Origin: Paralichthys olivaceus
Lineage: Eukaryota; Chordata; Actinopteri; Pleuronectiformes; Paralichthyidae
DNA: 64,000 nucleotides
Reading direction: 5' to 3'
NCBI RefSeq assembly: GCF_024713975.1
Contig: NC_091096.1
Coordinates: 1,016,001 to 1,080,000, forward strand
Shown: positions 1 to 24,020 of the stretch, in pieces
How positions within the stretch are numbered: the first letter of the stretch is position 1
Layout of the letters: each line of letters starts with the position of its first letter
The notes under the pieces: model-generated
Databases searched by the model: none
Seen by the model: only the letters and a program-made list of their open reading frames with translations
What the model was told of the DNA's origin: nothing
Translations under genes and position numbers: made by a program

Positions 1-1
1 G

Positions 2-129
2 AAGCCAGAAGTGTCCCGACCCTTTGACGTCCTTCCTTCACCCAAAAACCTCCAGCACCGGCTCAATGAAGACCCATCCTGTCCACTCGACGCTCAATAC
101 CTCAGCTACACTCAGACACATCCTCTCTG
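2..129 (+). CDS. Possible internal exon (right end) of an unidentified gene running in from the left
   Basis: Reading from base 2 gives 43 uninterrupted codons (KPEVSRPFDVLPSP... to ...THPLCK), and the frame ends exactly at a consensus donor, AAA|gtaagc. Codon use looks coding, with mostly C or G in third positions. If the donor is not used, the frame closes at a TAA near base 175. I do not recognise the protein, and no acceptor can be seen because the window starts here. It could instead be an upstream exon of gramd2b or a chance open frame. No partner exon was found between 130 and 805. Confidence 0.3.
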
Positions 130-805
130 TAAAGTAAGCAGCAGGTGGAGACACAACCAAGAACTGAAATATTAATCAAAACAAAGGGAAATTGCAGCTC
201 CAAGGACACCATTTGTCCGATAGGGGGACAGGGACAGGGATAATGTAGCAGCTTATAGTCTCATACTCTGAAGACCTGACTGGGAAGATTCTGTCGATGA
301 AACGATTAAGAGGCTGCGTTACGTGGAGATGACGTCAGAGACCAGTGGAGGTAAAAGCTAAATAAAGTGGAACCTGTAAATCAACAAGAGGGAACTGATC
401 CGATTTCCACCTTTGTGTTTGGTTCATGAAAGAAAAAAGTCAAAAAAACTGAAGAATGTTTTTGTTCTTCTGTAAACTGAGCCTGAAAGAGCCTCATGGG
501 GAAAATACCAAGTTCCCACTGACAACATGATCTGAACACGATCCCTCACATGACCACAAAACGAGAAAATACACGAACCTCTGGAATCAAAGCTGGTCAA
601 AGGTTTCCACACACACACACATGCACACGCACACACACACACACACACCACCTGGTCCAGGAGCTCTGATTGGCTGTGTCCTGTGAGGCCCTGCAGCGGA
701 GGACACTCCCACAGGCAGGTGAAGGAGCAGAGGATCAGTTCACGTCTCAGTTCTCACGGCAGCCTTCAGGACAGCAGGACGACCCCCCGGCCTGTGGAGG
801 GTTCG
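130..805. other. Upstream region and probable 5' UTR of gramd2b
   Basis: No supported gene was found here. A short AC microsatellite lies at about 609-649. The last 150 bases before the chosen ATG at 806 are GC-richer and probably hold the promoter and 5' leader of gramd2b. No TATA box stands out. Confidence 0.4.
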
Positions 806-3800
806 ATGCCGGCGAGCGTGATGACAGAACAGTGTGTGAACCAGCAGACGTCTCAGGAAGAGGCCAGGAAGTGTAACAGAGGAGCCACAAGGCCCGAGCA
901 GAGGGACGATCAGTGAGTCGGACACACAGGAGACATACAGAGAGTGCTGTTGAACGCTTGTTGTTTTTATCTGCAGTCGTGTTGCAGCAGTTTGAATGTG
1001 ACTGTGGCGGAGCAGCATTCGCTTCTGTGAAAATTAGACTCAAACGTTTCTCGATCAGAGATATTTTCTTGTTCCAGCTCCTCGGATGTGACATTCACAG
1101 TTTTTTTCATCACATGTAAATAATCCTGAGCTGACCCTGACCGATGAATCAAAGACAACATGAACTCTTATCGGATCATGTTGACCGACGTTAGGTAACA
1201 GAAATCAGCCCAGTAATGTCAAAGATATGTCGAAGGTCGTTGATGTTGAAACTCATTTGAATTAAACTGGATTACCACAAACTGACATCCACACGATGGA
1301 CCTGGAGTGTTCATGGTCTTGGTCGCTGGTTCAGCATCAAACCATTCTTATGTTTCCAGGTTTTTCTCTCTCTGCTCTGTCTAAAGTTTTCAGGTGGACG
1401 TTCACTCACTGTTGTTTTCTGCAGTTCGGATATAGAGAACGTGGCGGAGGAGCATCCGAGGAATGGGAGGACGATCAGCGAGTCCCTGCAGGCGGCTGAT
1501 CAGGAGCTGTCAGGCAGGAGGAAACCAGCATTAGTCAGGTAAACAACAACAACACATGTTTGTTTGTTGGTTATTTCTTTTAAAATGTAGACATCATCAA
1601 ACACTAGCAGGGTTCTCGCTCGGACAGCAGGATTGAGATGAAGACATTTTTAGATTTTGACAGGATGGTGGTGATGTAGCGAGACAGAGGACAGCAGAGT
1701 TAATCAAAACTTTATGTGAAATGTGGACATCAGGTTTTAAGACATGAATAAATGGGTTAGTGCCAAATCCTTTTTCCATTAAACCTGAATTTATTAAGTT
1801 GTATTATTTACCTCAGGAGGTGGTGGAGACCCAACACGGAGCTCAAAGAGACATTACTCAGTCGGACACAAACATCAGTGTGTTAGTGTGTAGTCACAAC
1901 TTCATAAGAAGGACTCTGATCGTCTATCACTTTGTTAACTGTTTGTTGAACTCAGTTTTACACGTGTAATATATGGAGGGATCATATAAATACATTTGAA
2001 TGGGTGAACTAAGGGCTGCAGGCAGGCATGCATGTAAGAGGTGATTTATATATTAGTTGCACAATGAGATAACTCCTCTGTCTGTATTGATTTTGTCGTC
2101 CGCAGGTCAAAGACCTTTGACCACACTCTGCTGACTCAGGTCCAGATGGACTCAGACTCTAAGATAGACAGGAAGAAGTCTCACTACAGCCAGGTGAGTT
2201 TTCAGGAATCAACTCTGACACGTATTTAATGACACCTGTCGATTCCAGATGAGTCAGATCACACATCATTTCTGCTGACGGACTCTTTAACAACATCCTT
2301 ATCGTACTGATGATCCCTGACAGTGGGTGGAACTGCTCCGAACCCCAGAGAGCCCTCATTTAGCGGTAGCATTAAGTATCAGTGAGTGTTTTATGAGCTA
2401 AGTTAGCTAAGGTAGCTAAGTCACAGCTGATGACCAGGTTTGCATTAATATCATTATTAACATTATTATCACATTTATCTCAGAACATCACAAAATATAA
2501 CAAAAAAACATTTTTGTGTATTCAAAATCTGTGAGGTCTACGTTTTATACATCAAGCATCACTCAGCGTGATCTATATAGATGGAATATAGATATAATTA
2601 TCTATATAAGCATTATAACCCTGTGTGTGTGTGTGTGTGTGTGTTTCAGCTGTCTAAGAGCAACTGCCACTACCATAAAATATTTAAGGAGATCAGCAAA
2701 GAGGAACAGCTCAGACAGAGTAAGTCTTTCATGACCACAACTATCTGCTCCACCTTAAATACTGAATGAGGGTTTAGATAAAAGCTGTGTCCCAGTTGAG
2801 GGACAGTGTCCTTCAGAGGACACGAGGACCATTAAAGCTGAATCAAAATAAAAACTTCGCCAGCAATTCACGCAGTTGCTGTTGCATTGTTAGCTCCTTT
2901 GTCGCTCACATAGTTTGGCTCCACGCTCACAAGAGATTGGTCGCTGGCACGCAATGAATCCTGGGATACGTTGTTCCCAGGAGCATCCGTCCTTCGTTGA
3001 TGGGAATTGATTGACGCTTTTGAAATGGGGCAGCCTAGTGGCAGCGCTGTGTCTTTAAGGTGCAGCGGCCGAAGGGCTCGACCCCTGAATTGAGACACAG
3101 CTGATGATTTATGGTTTGATTCCCATGAGTTGTACGTCTAGGTGATGATTTAATCCTTTTAACGGAGTTGCTGAGTGAATGTGGATTCCCTTGGGTAATT
3201 TGATGTTCTTCACCTGTTGGTCAGGTTACACCTGTGCTCTGCAGAAAGACATCCTCTACCAGGGACGGATGTTTGTCTCCGACCACTGGATCTGCTTCCA
3301 CTCTAAGGTGTTTGGCAAAGACACAAAGGTATTGTAACCTGAGACGGGGTTTAACGTTATTTATGCAACGAGAGGCTGTTTTTGGTGACATGGACATTGA
3401 GCTGCATCATCACTGTGGACGTCGGTTTAGATGATCAACATTTACCTGAAGAAGCTTCTCAGAGAACTTACAGTAAAGGATGAGGTTTAAAACCGAGCGC
3501 TGCGTCCCACAGGATGAGTGACACTGTGCGGACAGAGAGTAAACTAGTCCCCGCAGGACACAACTGTTCATCCTGATGTTTGTGCGTCACAGATTGCCAT
3601 CCCCGTGGTGTCCGTCAATCAGATCAAGAAGACCAAAACGGCCATCCTTGTGCCGAACGCTCTGGTGATCGCCACCGCAAACGACAGGGTGAGCGAGTGG
3701 AGCCACCATCTCACCATGATTATGATATGTGATATATTATTCAGATATTATATTTAATGCCTTGTCCGTGTAGGAAACGATGTTTGGTAGTTTTGCCAGT

Positions 3801-5435
3801 TGACTCAAACTGTAAACTGTGTTTTCTGTTGCAGTATGTGTTCGTGTCTCTTCTGTCCAGAGACAACACCTACAAGATCCTGATGTCCATCTGTCTTCAT
3901 CTGGAGGTAGGACAGGTTTCCCACATGTGGCTGTAAGCTGGGGTCAGGATACGTTAACAGACAAACAGGCTGGTGTTAAGAAGTGTCGAGATATTTGTTA
4001 AAGCACCAGTTCACCTACGCATCCAATGAAATGAAGAGTTTGAATCCTGTGTTAACATTTATCTCTTGTCATAAAACCAACATCATCATATTCTTACATC
4101 CACATCTTCTCTGTTCGCTCATTTTGCATCCGATCAGAAAACTCCCTGGAAATGTTTTAACGGTGCATCTCGACCTACGTTGTTCTGTTTATGGATTAAA
4201 CACGGTGGAGTAGTCGAAGGTGGTGGCCTGAAGTCAACAGAGAGCAGGTTGTTGTACATTCAGAGCTACCGGCTGCTGTTAACACGACAGCTGCCTCCAC
4301 AGCTTCATGTTTTTACCAGACACACATCGAAGAATTCAAACAGCTCTGACACGTGTCCATAACCACACGTGTGTAAACTTGATTTCAACTGGATTGTGAG
4401 GCTTTAAGATTAAACAGCTAGTTTAATAAATACGATTCCACCAAATGCTGTAATTGTTTCACGTATGTGATTATTGACTATAAGTATCAACTGTATTTAA
4501 AGGAGAAGAGTCCCTGCAGCAGCCCCATCCCCTCCTCAGCAGAGAGCAGCTTCAGAGGTCAGAGGTCACCGCTGACGCCTTGCTTCCCTCTGGTGAGACA
4601 AACTCATCAACACTAGCGTCTGTAGATGTTCGGACTTGTTAGATCACATGTTGTCTGTGTGCAGAGTTTCTCTGGTGACTTCATCGACCTGGACGGAGCA
4701 GTGAGGCAGAGGAGGCAGGAGATGGAGGAGAGCAGCAGCTCCGACTCACAGACGCCAGAGTACGAGAAGATAGCAGGTAACGTGAAGGCAGCGTCCGACA
4801 GAACACACCTACTGTAGATACCAGGACCGACCAGCGTCTTGCTCAAAGACACCTCAGCAGGAAGTAAACAGTCGCCTCCACCGTCTCTTCACTGCTGCAG
4901 AGTTTCCTGTTCCTCCGTTTCTGGATGTGTTCAAACACACAGACAGAGCGGCGGCTCCTGAACGTCAGGACCAGCAGCACACGATGAAGAACCAGCATCA
5001 GAACCAGCATCAGAACCAGAACCAGAACCAGCATCAGAACCAGCATCAGAACCAGCAGAACTCTGACAACAAGCGGCATGAGTCGCAACATGGCGGTACG
5101 ATGGCTCCTCGTCACGCTTTCCTCCAACTCATTGACCACTCGTCCTACATAAGAGCCAAACCCCCCCTCGTTTCTTTGCTTCTCTTCACAGCCCCCCCCC
5201 CCCCCCCCCCCCCCGGCCTCCTCGGACCTCTGGGTCTGTGCCCGTTAACGTTTTCACTCATTTCATGTAAAAATGTTTTCTTGTGATTCCAGGTTCAGAG
5301 GTGGTGATTGACAGCAGGACTCTGAAACATGTGTCTCTCAACACGCTGCTGTTTGTCTACCTGTTCCTGTAGGTTTACAGTCATTCATTCATCCATCTAT
5401 TCATTCATCCATCTTCCATTAATTTAACCATTCCT

Positions 5436-5471
<36 letters not shown>

Positions 5472-7207
5472 CTCAGGGTGTGTGTGTTGGTCCTCTCGTC
5501 CTGTTACCTGGCCTTTAAGATCATCTCTTTGGAGAAGACGCTGACGACGCTCGGCTCCGTCGCAGAGTTCAATCACCAGAGGGAGTGAGTCCAAAATGTC
5601 CTGAAGGACAAAGAGAACGTTTTCAGCTCAGCTTCCTTCACAGGGACAGACTGTAGTGACACAGGATTTAAAGATTGATCTCTTTATTCTACTTGTTCCT
5701 GAATACGAATCTTTAACGAGGTTATTTAATGATGTCATTTTTTTTTCAGTAACGACTTCCTGCAGGGAAGCTCTGACGTGAACACAGAGTTCTTCTCTGA
5801 ACTTCTGACCATCAACCTGATGAAGCTCGAGAAGGTTTGTCCATCAATCAGAGACACGTGGACCATAAAGAAAGATCCCAGAAGTGAAGCCAAAACATCC
5901 GGTTCGCCCCCTGGTGGCTGGCTGCATGTACACGTTAAATACATTTTTTTCAAAAGCTTAAAGGTTTATGACCCATATTGCATGCAGCCACCAGGGGGCA
6001 GTCAATGTGCTTTGGCTTCACTTTTGGGAGATGTCATGTCGTCCATCTTTATTTACACTCACATGGTCCAAATCCATTCTACTAGCATCAGTGTATCTGT
6101 CTTTATTCTAAAAATAAATGAATATAATATTTCAGGATTTCACTATATACTGAAGATTACAAATATAAGCACAGTAATTTAAAAATTGCTTTCTCGAGTA
6201 CAGAAGTATTACCACCAAGAAAGTAAGTAAAAGTACTCACTCACTTGTTGTATGACACATCCAGTATAGTCAGAGATTTTTTTTGTTTTAATTTACAGCA
6301 GTATTTTATAAAGTGATCTTAATCTGAAGTACGTGGGATACAAGTAATATTCATGAGTAAATGTAATAAGTGACTTAAGTCAACATTTGAAACCAGTCGA
6401 CGAAGAGTTTCTAGAGTTTCCAGAGTTTCCATGTGTCACCGGACACTTGTTGGTGTTGATCAAACATTTATAGTCGGAGGTCTGTCCACAGAGGAGCGAG
6501 CACGTCATGTGTAAGAGGAGCTGGAGGCTCGTCGCTCTGTTCCCTGTGTGTCCGGACGACGTTAACCTTTCACACTCGTCTCATCACCGACAAACTGCAG
6601 CTCACACATGAAGTCATCGTCTGAACTGATCAAATCAAGACCAGCTTCATCTGCTGAGAATCATTCAAGACTCAGAGTTTGACCAAAAGCTCGACGGCGT
6701 GTTGTTATAATCTATACAACATGTTCAGAGCGGGGGGGGGTAATATTCAGGAAGTCGACTTTAGACAGAGACTCCGTTCACAGCTGGTAGTAACGTGTGC
6801 TTTATGGGATCCGACCACATGAACGTGTTTGTTTGCATACAGGGCGGGGAAGTGAGATCCGATCACAAAAACCACATGTTGATACCAGATGTGTACGAGG
6901 CCAAAGAGGAACTAAGAAAAAGCTTCAACTGCTTTAAATTGATGAAAACAAGAAAAAAATATGAGTCACAAGTCTCAAATTTACTAAATTTAAAAAGTTT
7001 TTAAATTTTTTAAGGAGCTTCTTTGCTCAGATGAACCTCGTCACACCTGCAGAGGACAAACTAATCAGATTATATCAAGGAGTCAGATTCAGCAACAAGA
7101 GAAGACTTTAAATGAAGCTTATTATTAACATATATATTAATAACAACACACGTCTGCTCCTTCAGGTGCAGAAGAATCTACAGAGACTCCTGGACGAAGC
7201 TGCCTGA
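806..7207 (+). CDS. gramd2b: GRAM domain-containing protein 2B (GRAMD2B/GRAMD3-like), 14 exons, 452 aa
   Basis: Coding exons: 806-912, 1425-1538, 2106-2193, 2650-2719, 3225-3328, 3593-3688, 3835-3906, 4503-4592, 4665-4776, 4901-5095, 5293-5368, 5477-5584, 5750-5834, 7166-7207. The lengths sum to 1359 and every phase closes. The GRAM domain spans exons 4-7 (about residues 104-217), with CALQKDILYQGRMFVS, WICFHSKVFGKDTK, IKKTKTAILVPNAL and YVFVSLLSRDNTYKIL. These match GRAMD2B much better than GRAMD2A. Exon 9 carries the family segment DLDGAVRQRRQEMEE followed by SDSQTPE. One hydrophobic helix (about 364-388) near the C-terminus fits an ER tail anchor, followed by LMKLEKVQKNLQRLLDE. Family members are known to sit at ER-plasma membrane contacts and bind lipid through GRAM; that role is inferred here. 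The ATG at 806 is the first in frame with exon 2. Exon 10 contains a His/Gln/Asn repeat. A poly(A) signal lies at 7575-7580. Confidence 0.85.
2783..3102. repeat. Degenerate non-autonomous hAT-like MITE in gramd2b intron 4
   Basis: The 320-bp segment begins AGCTGTGTCCCAGTTGAGGG and ends with a near-perfect inverted copy (CCCCTGAATTGAGACACAGCT reversed). Just inside are the CCTTCAGAGGAC-type subterminal motifs seen in fish hAT-derived MITEs. It encodes nothing. A clean 8-bp target duplication is not visible, so the ends are approximate. The family assignment is from memory of fish repeats. Confidence 0.6.
4990..5060 (+). repeat. Coding His/Gln/Asn hexanucleotide/dodecamer repeat in gramd2b exon 10
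   Basis: Tandem AACCAGCATCAG and AACCAG units are read in frame as NQHQNQ repeats, about 20 residues, between the DLDG region and the membrane helix. Human GRAMD2B has no such tract in the sequence I remember. It is probably length-variable. Confidence 0.8.
5192..5214 (+). repeat. Poly-C tract, about 23 bases
   Basis: Uninterrupted C run in gramd2b intron 10. On the minus strand it is a poly-G run and could form quadruplex-like structure. The length may be imprecise because of sequencing. Confidence 0.8.
5440..5471 (+). repeat. (TG)n directly before the gramd2b exon 12 acceptor
   Basis: About 16 TG units end 6 bases before exon 12 (tgttctcag|). The tract takes the place of a polypyrimidine tract. 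Confidence 0.8.
5879..6060. repeat. Two inverted copies of a fish interspersed repeat forming a foldback
   Basis: The left arm at 5879-5929 is the reverse complement of the right arm at about 5980-6028. Shared landmarks are GCAGCC..CCACCAGGGGGC and TTTGGCTTCACTTTTGGGAG. The right copy continues with the conserved CATGTCGTCCATCTTTATTT. About 50 bp separate the arms. Other copies of the family occur at 48.3, 49.0, 56.3 and 62.5 kb in this window. It is a short non-coding element, probably a MITE or SINE-like fragment. It lies in the 1.3-kb last intron of gramd2b. Confidence 0.7.
6180..6375. repeat. Diverged AAGTAAAAGTACT-type fish repeat, tentative
   Basis: Short stretches such as GTAAGTAAAAGTACTCA and AGTAAATGTAATAAG resemble the better copy at 24.17-24.56 kb. 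The ends cannot be set by eye. The rest of the intron (6376-7165) shows no gene, only AT-rich sequence and a G run at about 6731-6740. Confidence 0.35.
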
Positions 7208-7600
7208 GTGAATCCAGATGAACGTGTTGTAAACAGATGTGTAAATATTCTGTAAATATCTAGTTTATAAGAACAGATGTTACAAACTAACGTGACTGAC
7301 GAGAACAAACACTTTAAATTCTGTTAAAGTGCGAATACACACCAGGACAAAGAGCAGTGATGATGTCACAGTGTTGTTTACAGACAGAACCTCCTCGGGT
7401 TAAACTCCCTGGTTGTGTGCGGTTGTAAACGTGTCTCAACATCGTGAAGCTAATTCTTCTTTGATTCTCTGCTGGAGACTCAGACAGTCGACTGTTACAG
7501 AGACGAACGTCGCTGAGATTCTGTAAATGTGAAAATTATATTGATTTAAATGTTTTATTTTTCCTCTGTTGAGCAATAAAGTTATTTTGTCAAATAAACT
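7208..7600 (+). other. gramd2b 3' UTR with poly(A) signal
   Basis: Non-coding sequence after the TGA, with AATAAA at 7575-7580 giving a 3' UTR of about 390 bp. The next gene starts only about 330 bp further on, on the same strand. Confidence 0.6.
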
Positions 7601-7923
7601 TTGGTTCTGGCTCCAATGTTTGTCTTCATTCTGTGTGTACTGGACTGTCAGGTACTGTGCCATGGTTTTATTTTACTTCATAGAATCATAGAAGGTGAAT
7701 GTGAGGAAGTGCTGATGATATAAAAAGTGACTCGTGATTAGTTTTTAGAGCACATTCTACATTAAAGAGGATTTAAATGAAAGAACATTTATTTAGAATC
7801 TAAATTCATCCACCAGTCGCCCGATTCACTCGCACACTCCCCTCTTGTAATCCTACCCACGACCCATGATGCACTTGGGGGGACGTGTGGGGGTTTCTAA
7901 GGCGACCCTGACAGTCAACAAAC

Positions 7924-9368
<1,445 letters not shown>

Positions 9369-10439
9369 CAATGCACATCACACAAATACTGTTAACTTAA
9401 AGAACAACAGTGGTTTTCCTCAGATAATATTATTCATGAAGATACATTCTAATGGTTTTAAATTCAGTTGTCATAGGTTCTGTTTGGAACTGATCCCATT
9501 TTAATTATCGAAAATAAAAAAGACAGGAAGATAAACACAATATTAAAATGACTTTTCTGTCACTTTTTTAGTTTCCACCACTGCAGTTACACGGTTACTG
9601 AGCTGAAATATATACAACACATATATTATAATATCTGCTGTATGTTTATATTTTCGTATATCACAGTGTGCAATATATGTATAACTGATTACTATTACTG
9701 TAACATTAGAAGTAGTAGTAGTAGCATTACTAGTAGTATAGTACCTTGCTCTTACTATTCACCACAGGGTGTCAGGCAACATTTATATATTTGAAGCAAA
9801 TGTTTAAAGAACATTTCTCCATTTAATTTATTTATTGATTGATATTTATATTTTGTTGTGTTAATGAGAGAGAAGCTCCGTTAAATGTGTCGCTGTGTTA
9901 TTATGACAAATGATTGTTTAACTAGAAAAGGGATTATAAATGGATTCATAAAATGTTCACTGATTTAAAAACACATGTGAATAGATAATGAGAATTTTAA
10001 AGAATTTTTAATTTTAAGAATAAAATTCAACAAATCAAACTTTTATTATAATATCTTGATTAAAGTTTGTCATCTAAACCCAATTATTATTATTATAATA
10101 ATAAGTATTTTATTATATTATCATCCCAAACGTTTGAAAAAGTTTCTGACTCTTATCTTGAATGAAACTTTATTGCACCCCCGTCACATTAACAGAAGAA
10201 CTGACCAGTGTTTGACATAAAGCAGCTGTTGTTCCCTTAATGACGAGGCTGCACATGCACGCGCGCACACGTAATACGCACACACTCTCGCCTCCTCCGC
10301 TTGTCTTGGCCTGTGTGTGTGTGTATGTGCGTGTCTCAGTGTGACATCAATATGACTTCTGTAACACGCGCGCGCGCACGCACACACACATTACAGGCAT
10401 TGTAAAGTTGTGCGTCACTCAGAGTTTGTTTCATGTTTG
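9369..10439. other. Intergenic tex43-slc12a2, no gene seen
   Basis: AT-rich sequence holding the tex43 3' end (AATAAA at 9513-9518), a TAG-rich patch at about 9710-9745, a TTATTA run near 10084-10120, and purine-pyrimidine alternating CA/CG tracts at 10257-10392. No coding frame was recognised. Confidence 0.6.
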
Positions 10440-11028
10440 AGACTCATCTCGAGCCAGGGCGCGTGCCAAGGCTGGATGCGTAATGGACACCAATCCATCC
10501 CTTTCCTCTCCCTCCTCCTCCTCCTCCCCCACTCTCCATCTCTTCCTCCTCCTCTCCTCCACTCACCACCTCTTCCTCGCCCTCTCCTCCTCCTCTCCTC
10601 CTCCTCTCCTCCTCCTCCTCGGTCCCGACACGCTGGGATGTCTCTGGAGTGCAGGGAGAGGAGGAGAGAGCGAAGAGCGATAACAATAAACCGTTTGAGT
10701 CTCCATCAGAGAAGACGATACTCGCACCAGCTCGTGCGTGGATGGACAGATGACAGATAGAGACACAGAGAGTGTGTGTGTGTGCGTGTGTGCGTGTGTG
10801 TGTGAGTCTTTTACGCACATTACGCACAGGCCACCGCGGTGCGTCCTGGCGCATCCAGGAGTTTCCCCAGAGAACATCAGTTGGTCTGTGAGGGTTTGTC
10901 TGATTCGGTCCCCGGTGCCTCTGGTTCTTCTCTGACCGGTCGGAGCTGCAGCTGCTGGACTTCACCGTGGTTCTGGAGCAGGTGTTAACCGTTCATCAGT
11001 GATTCATTCAGCGGGTTTCATCGTCTTC
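10440..11028 (+). promoter_or_regulatory. Probable slc12a2 promoter and 5' UTR with CT-rich tract
   Basis: A strongly pyrimidine-rich stretch at about 10497-10620 (repeated CTCCTC), then CpG-richer sequence leading to the ATG at 11029. TC tracts of this kind are common in TATA-less vertebrate promoters. A TG tract lies at 10772-10804. The position of the transcription start is not visible. Confidence 0.5.
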
Positions 11029-22288
<11,260 letters not shown>

Positions 22289-22367
22289 CACACACGCACG
22301 CACACGCACGCACACGCACGCACACACGCACGCACACACACGCACAAGCACACACACGCACACACAC
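22289..22367 (+). repeat. CA/CG mixed tract at the start of the slc12a2 3' UTR
   Basis: Alternating purine-pyrimidine sequence, (CACACGCACG)n-like, begins immediately after the TAA at 22286-22288. CG steps within CA runs make this a good candidate for Z-DNA. Confidence 0.8.
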
Positions 22368-22643
22368 GTGTATTGTTCTTATGTGCATCTGTTATTATCA
22401 AGCTTAAAGTTTTGTGTCGCAGGTTCACATTAGAGCTAAATATTTATTTCACAGACGTATTGGTGTCAATGTTTATGTTTATGTTCGCGATATGAAAACT
22501 TTAATTTTACATAATAAACATTTTATGTAAAAAATACGTGATTTTCTTAATTTAAGTTTTCTATATATTTGGTTGTATTCGCTTTTTTTCTATATATTTA
22601 TCAGCTAATTTCTTGGCATTCGAAATGTTTTCAGTCTGATTCT

Positions 22644-22714
<71 letters not shown>

Positions 22715-23640
22715 TCCTGCTGTGAAATAGTTTTAGTCTAATTTTCGACTCATTAACCAACACGAGATGTTTCTCAGTAATAATCTGTGGATTCTGTGTT
22801 CAGTGTAACGATGGTTAATTTAATATAATTTATAATATTCTTGATGATATAAATCCTGAATTCAGAGCATGTAGATTTTTATTTTCCCTGTTTGAAGACA
22901 TGAGACTCTTTTCCTCTTATAACATTATTTTGTGTATTATTTTATTAAAATATTCACCAAGCAACAATTTTTGAATTTGTTTTCCTATTTAAGGATCATT
23001 TTATTTTCTCTTGTTCAAATGAAACTTCATGTGATATCATTCTGTAATGAAGGACGTTCTGTTTCTTCGGTTGATTCACAGAGTCGTCAGCATTTTATTT
23101 GTTCTTTATAAAATGTGGTAAATCAGTTTTGAATTTGAATAAATGTTTGAATTAAAACATATCTAATGAGCAGCAGCTTGAACAGCTTGAACCGTGAAAA
23201 CAGCAGAACTGTGCATTAGAACAGATTTAAACATTTCTGATGAGAAAATTCACCAAATCCAAACATTGACCTTTGTTATATCTTATGAGATTAGATTTAT
23301 TGTTTAAATATGAATTCATTGTTTTACTGGAAATGATCTCAACACGGATTCAAGCAGAAATAGTTTTATTCTCTTAATGTAAAAATCTCCGGTTTGGTTT
23401 GAATATTAATGAATGAAACTTTATATAAGATGAACGAATGAATGATTATATAAGAACTGGACTTCACCCTCCACCTGTTCATGTAACAGGTTCAACTCTG
23501 TGCTTTACGGAGGTGTGGTGTGGACCTGAATGCATCACGGTGGCTGCTGCTCTTGAACGCATCTCGAGTTTCCTCACGAAGCTGAAGGTCGAAGCTTCTT
23601 CTACGTTTCTGTCGTTTCCGTTTCAGGACGAAGGTCGAGA
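22368..23640. other. slc12a2 3' UTR and intergenic sequence
   Basis: A poly(A) signal AATAAA at 22513-22518 would give a 3' UTR of about 240 bp. Beyond it the DNA is AT-rich, with a CA tract of about 63 bp at 22649-22712. No gene was seen. Confidence 0.6.
22649..22712 (+). repeat. (CA)n microsatellite
   Basis: About 32 uninterrupted CA units downstream of slc12a2. Confidence 0.9.
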
Positions 23641-23646
23641 CTCAGG

Positions 23647-23772
23647 TCGGTTCGAACCGGATTCACTCAGGTTTGTTTGAACCGGATTCACTCAGGTTTG
23701 TTTAAACCGGATTCACTCAGGTTTGTTTGAACCAGATTCACTCAGGTTTGTTTGAACCAGATTCACTCAGGT
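23647..23772 (+). repeat. 25-bp minisatellite, about 5 copies
   Basis: Copies share AACCGGATTCACTCAG followed by GTTTGTTTG, with C/A and G/A variants. The tract lies between slc12a2 and nudt12. Confidence 0.85.
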
Positions 23773-23800
23773 TGTATCTCAGATCCTCTGGGTAATTCCA

Positions 23801-23869
23801 GGTTTAGTTTAATCTCAGGTTTAGTTTAATCTCAGGTTTAGTTTAATCTCAGGTTTAATTGAATCTGAG
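23801..23869 (+). repeat. 17-bp tandem repeat, 4 copies
   Basis: The unit is GGTTTAGTTTAATCTCA; the last copy is diverged. It sits just beyond the 25-bp minisatellite and shares its CTCAGGTTT edge, so the two may be related by slippage. Confidence 0.8.
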
Positions 23870-23986
23870 AACAAAGTTGTTGAATCTTCTGCAGTTACGT
23901 CAGATTCTCTTCAGCTTCCTGGTTTGTTTTACGTAGATGACGTAACGACAGGTCACATGACTCAGTACAGAGACCACAGCGCGTTA

Positions 23987-23987
23987 A

Positions 23988-24020
<33 letters not shown>
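23987..24020 (+). repeat. (TTG)n trinucleotide repeat, about 11 units
   Basis: Pure TTG run upstream of nudt12. Confidence 0.9.

Noticed and set aside
806-7207. GRAMD2A as the identity of the first gene
   Set aside because: The VFGKDTK, KKTKTAILVPNAL and DLDG..QRRQ..SGSQTPE-type segments match GRAMD2B. GRAMD2A lacks the latter.
10444-10965. 173-codon minus-strand frame rich in Glu/Arg/Gly
   Set aside because: It arises from the CT-rich slc12a2 promoter tract read in reverse and shows no domain or splice context.
10999-11028. Earlier in-frame start (GTG at 10999) for slc12a2
   Set aside because: A non-ATG start is not needed. The ATG at 11029 gives MSGQKPS directly before the conserved SQSRFQV-like docking region.
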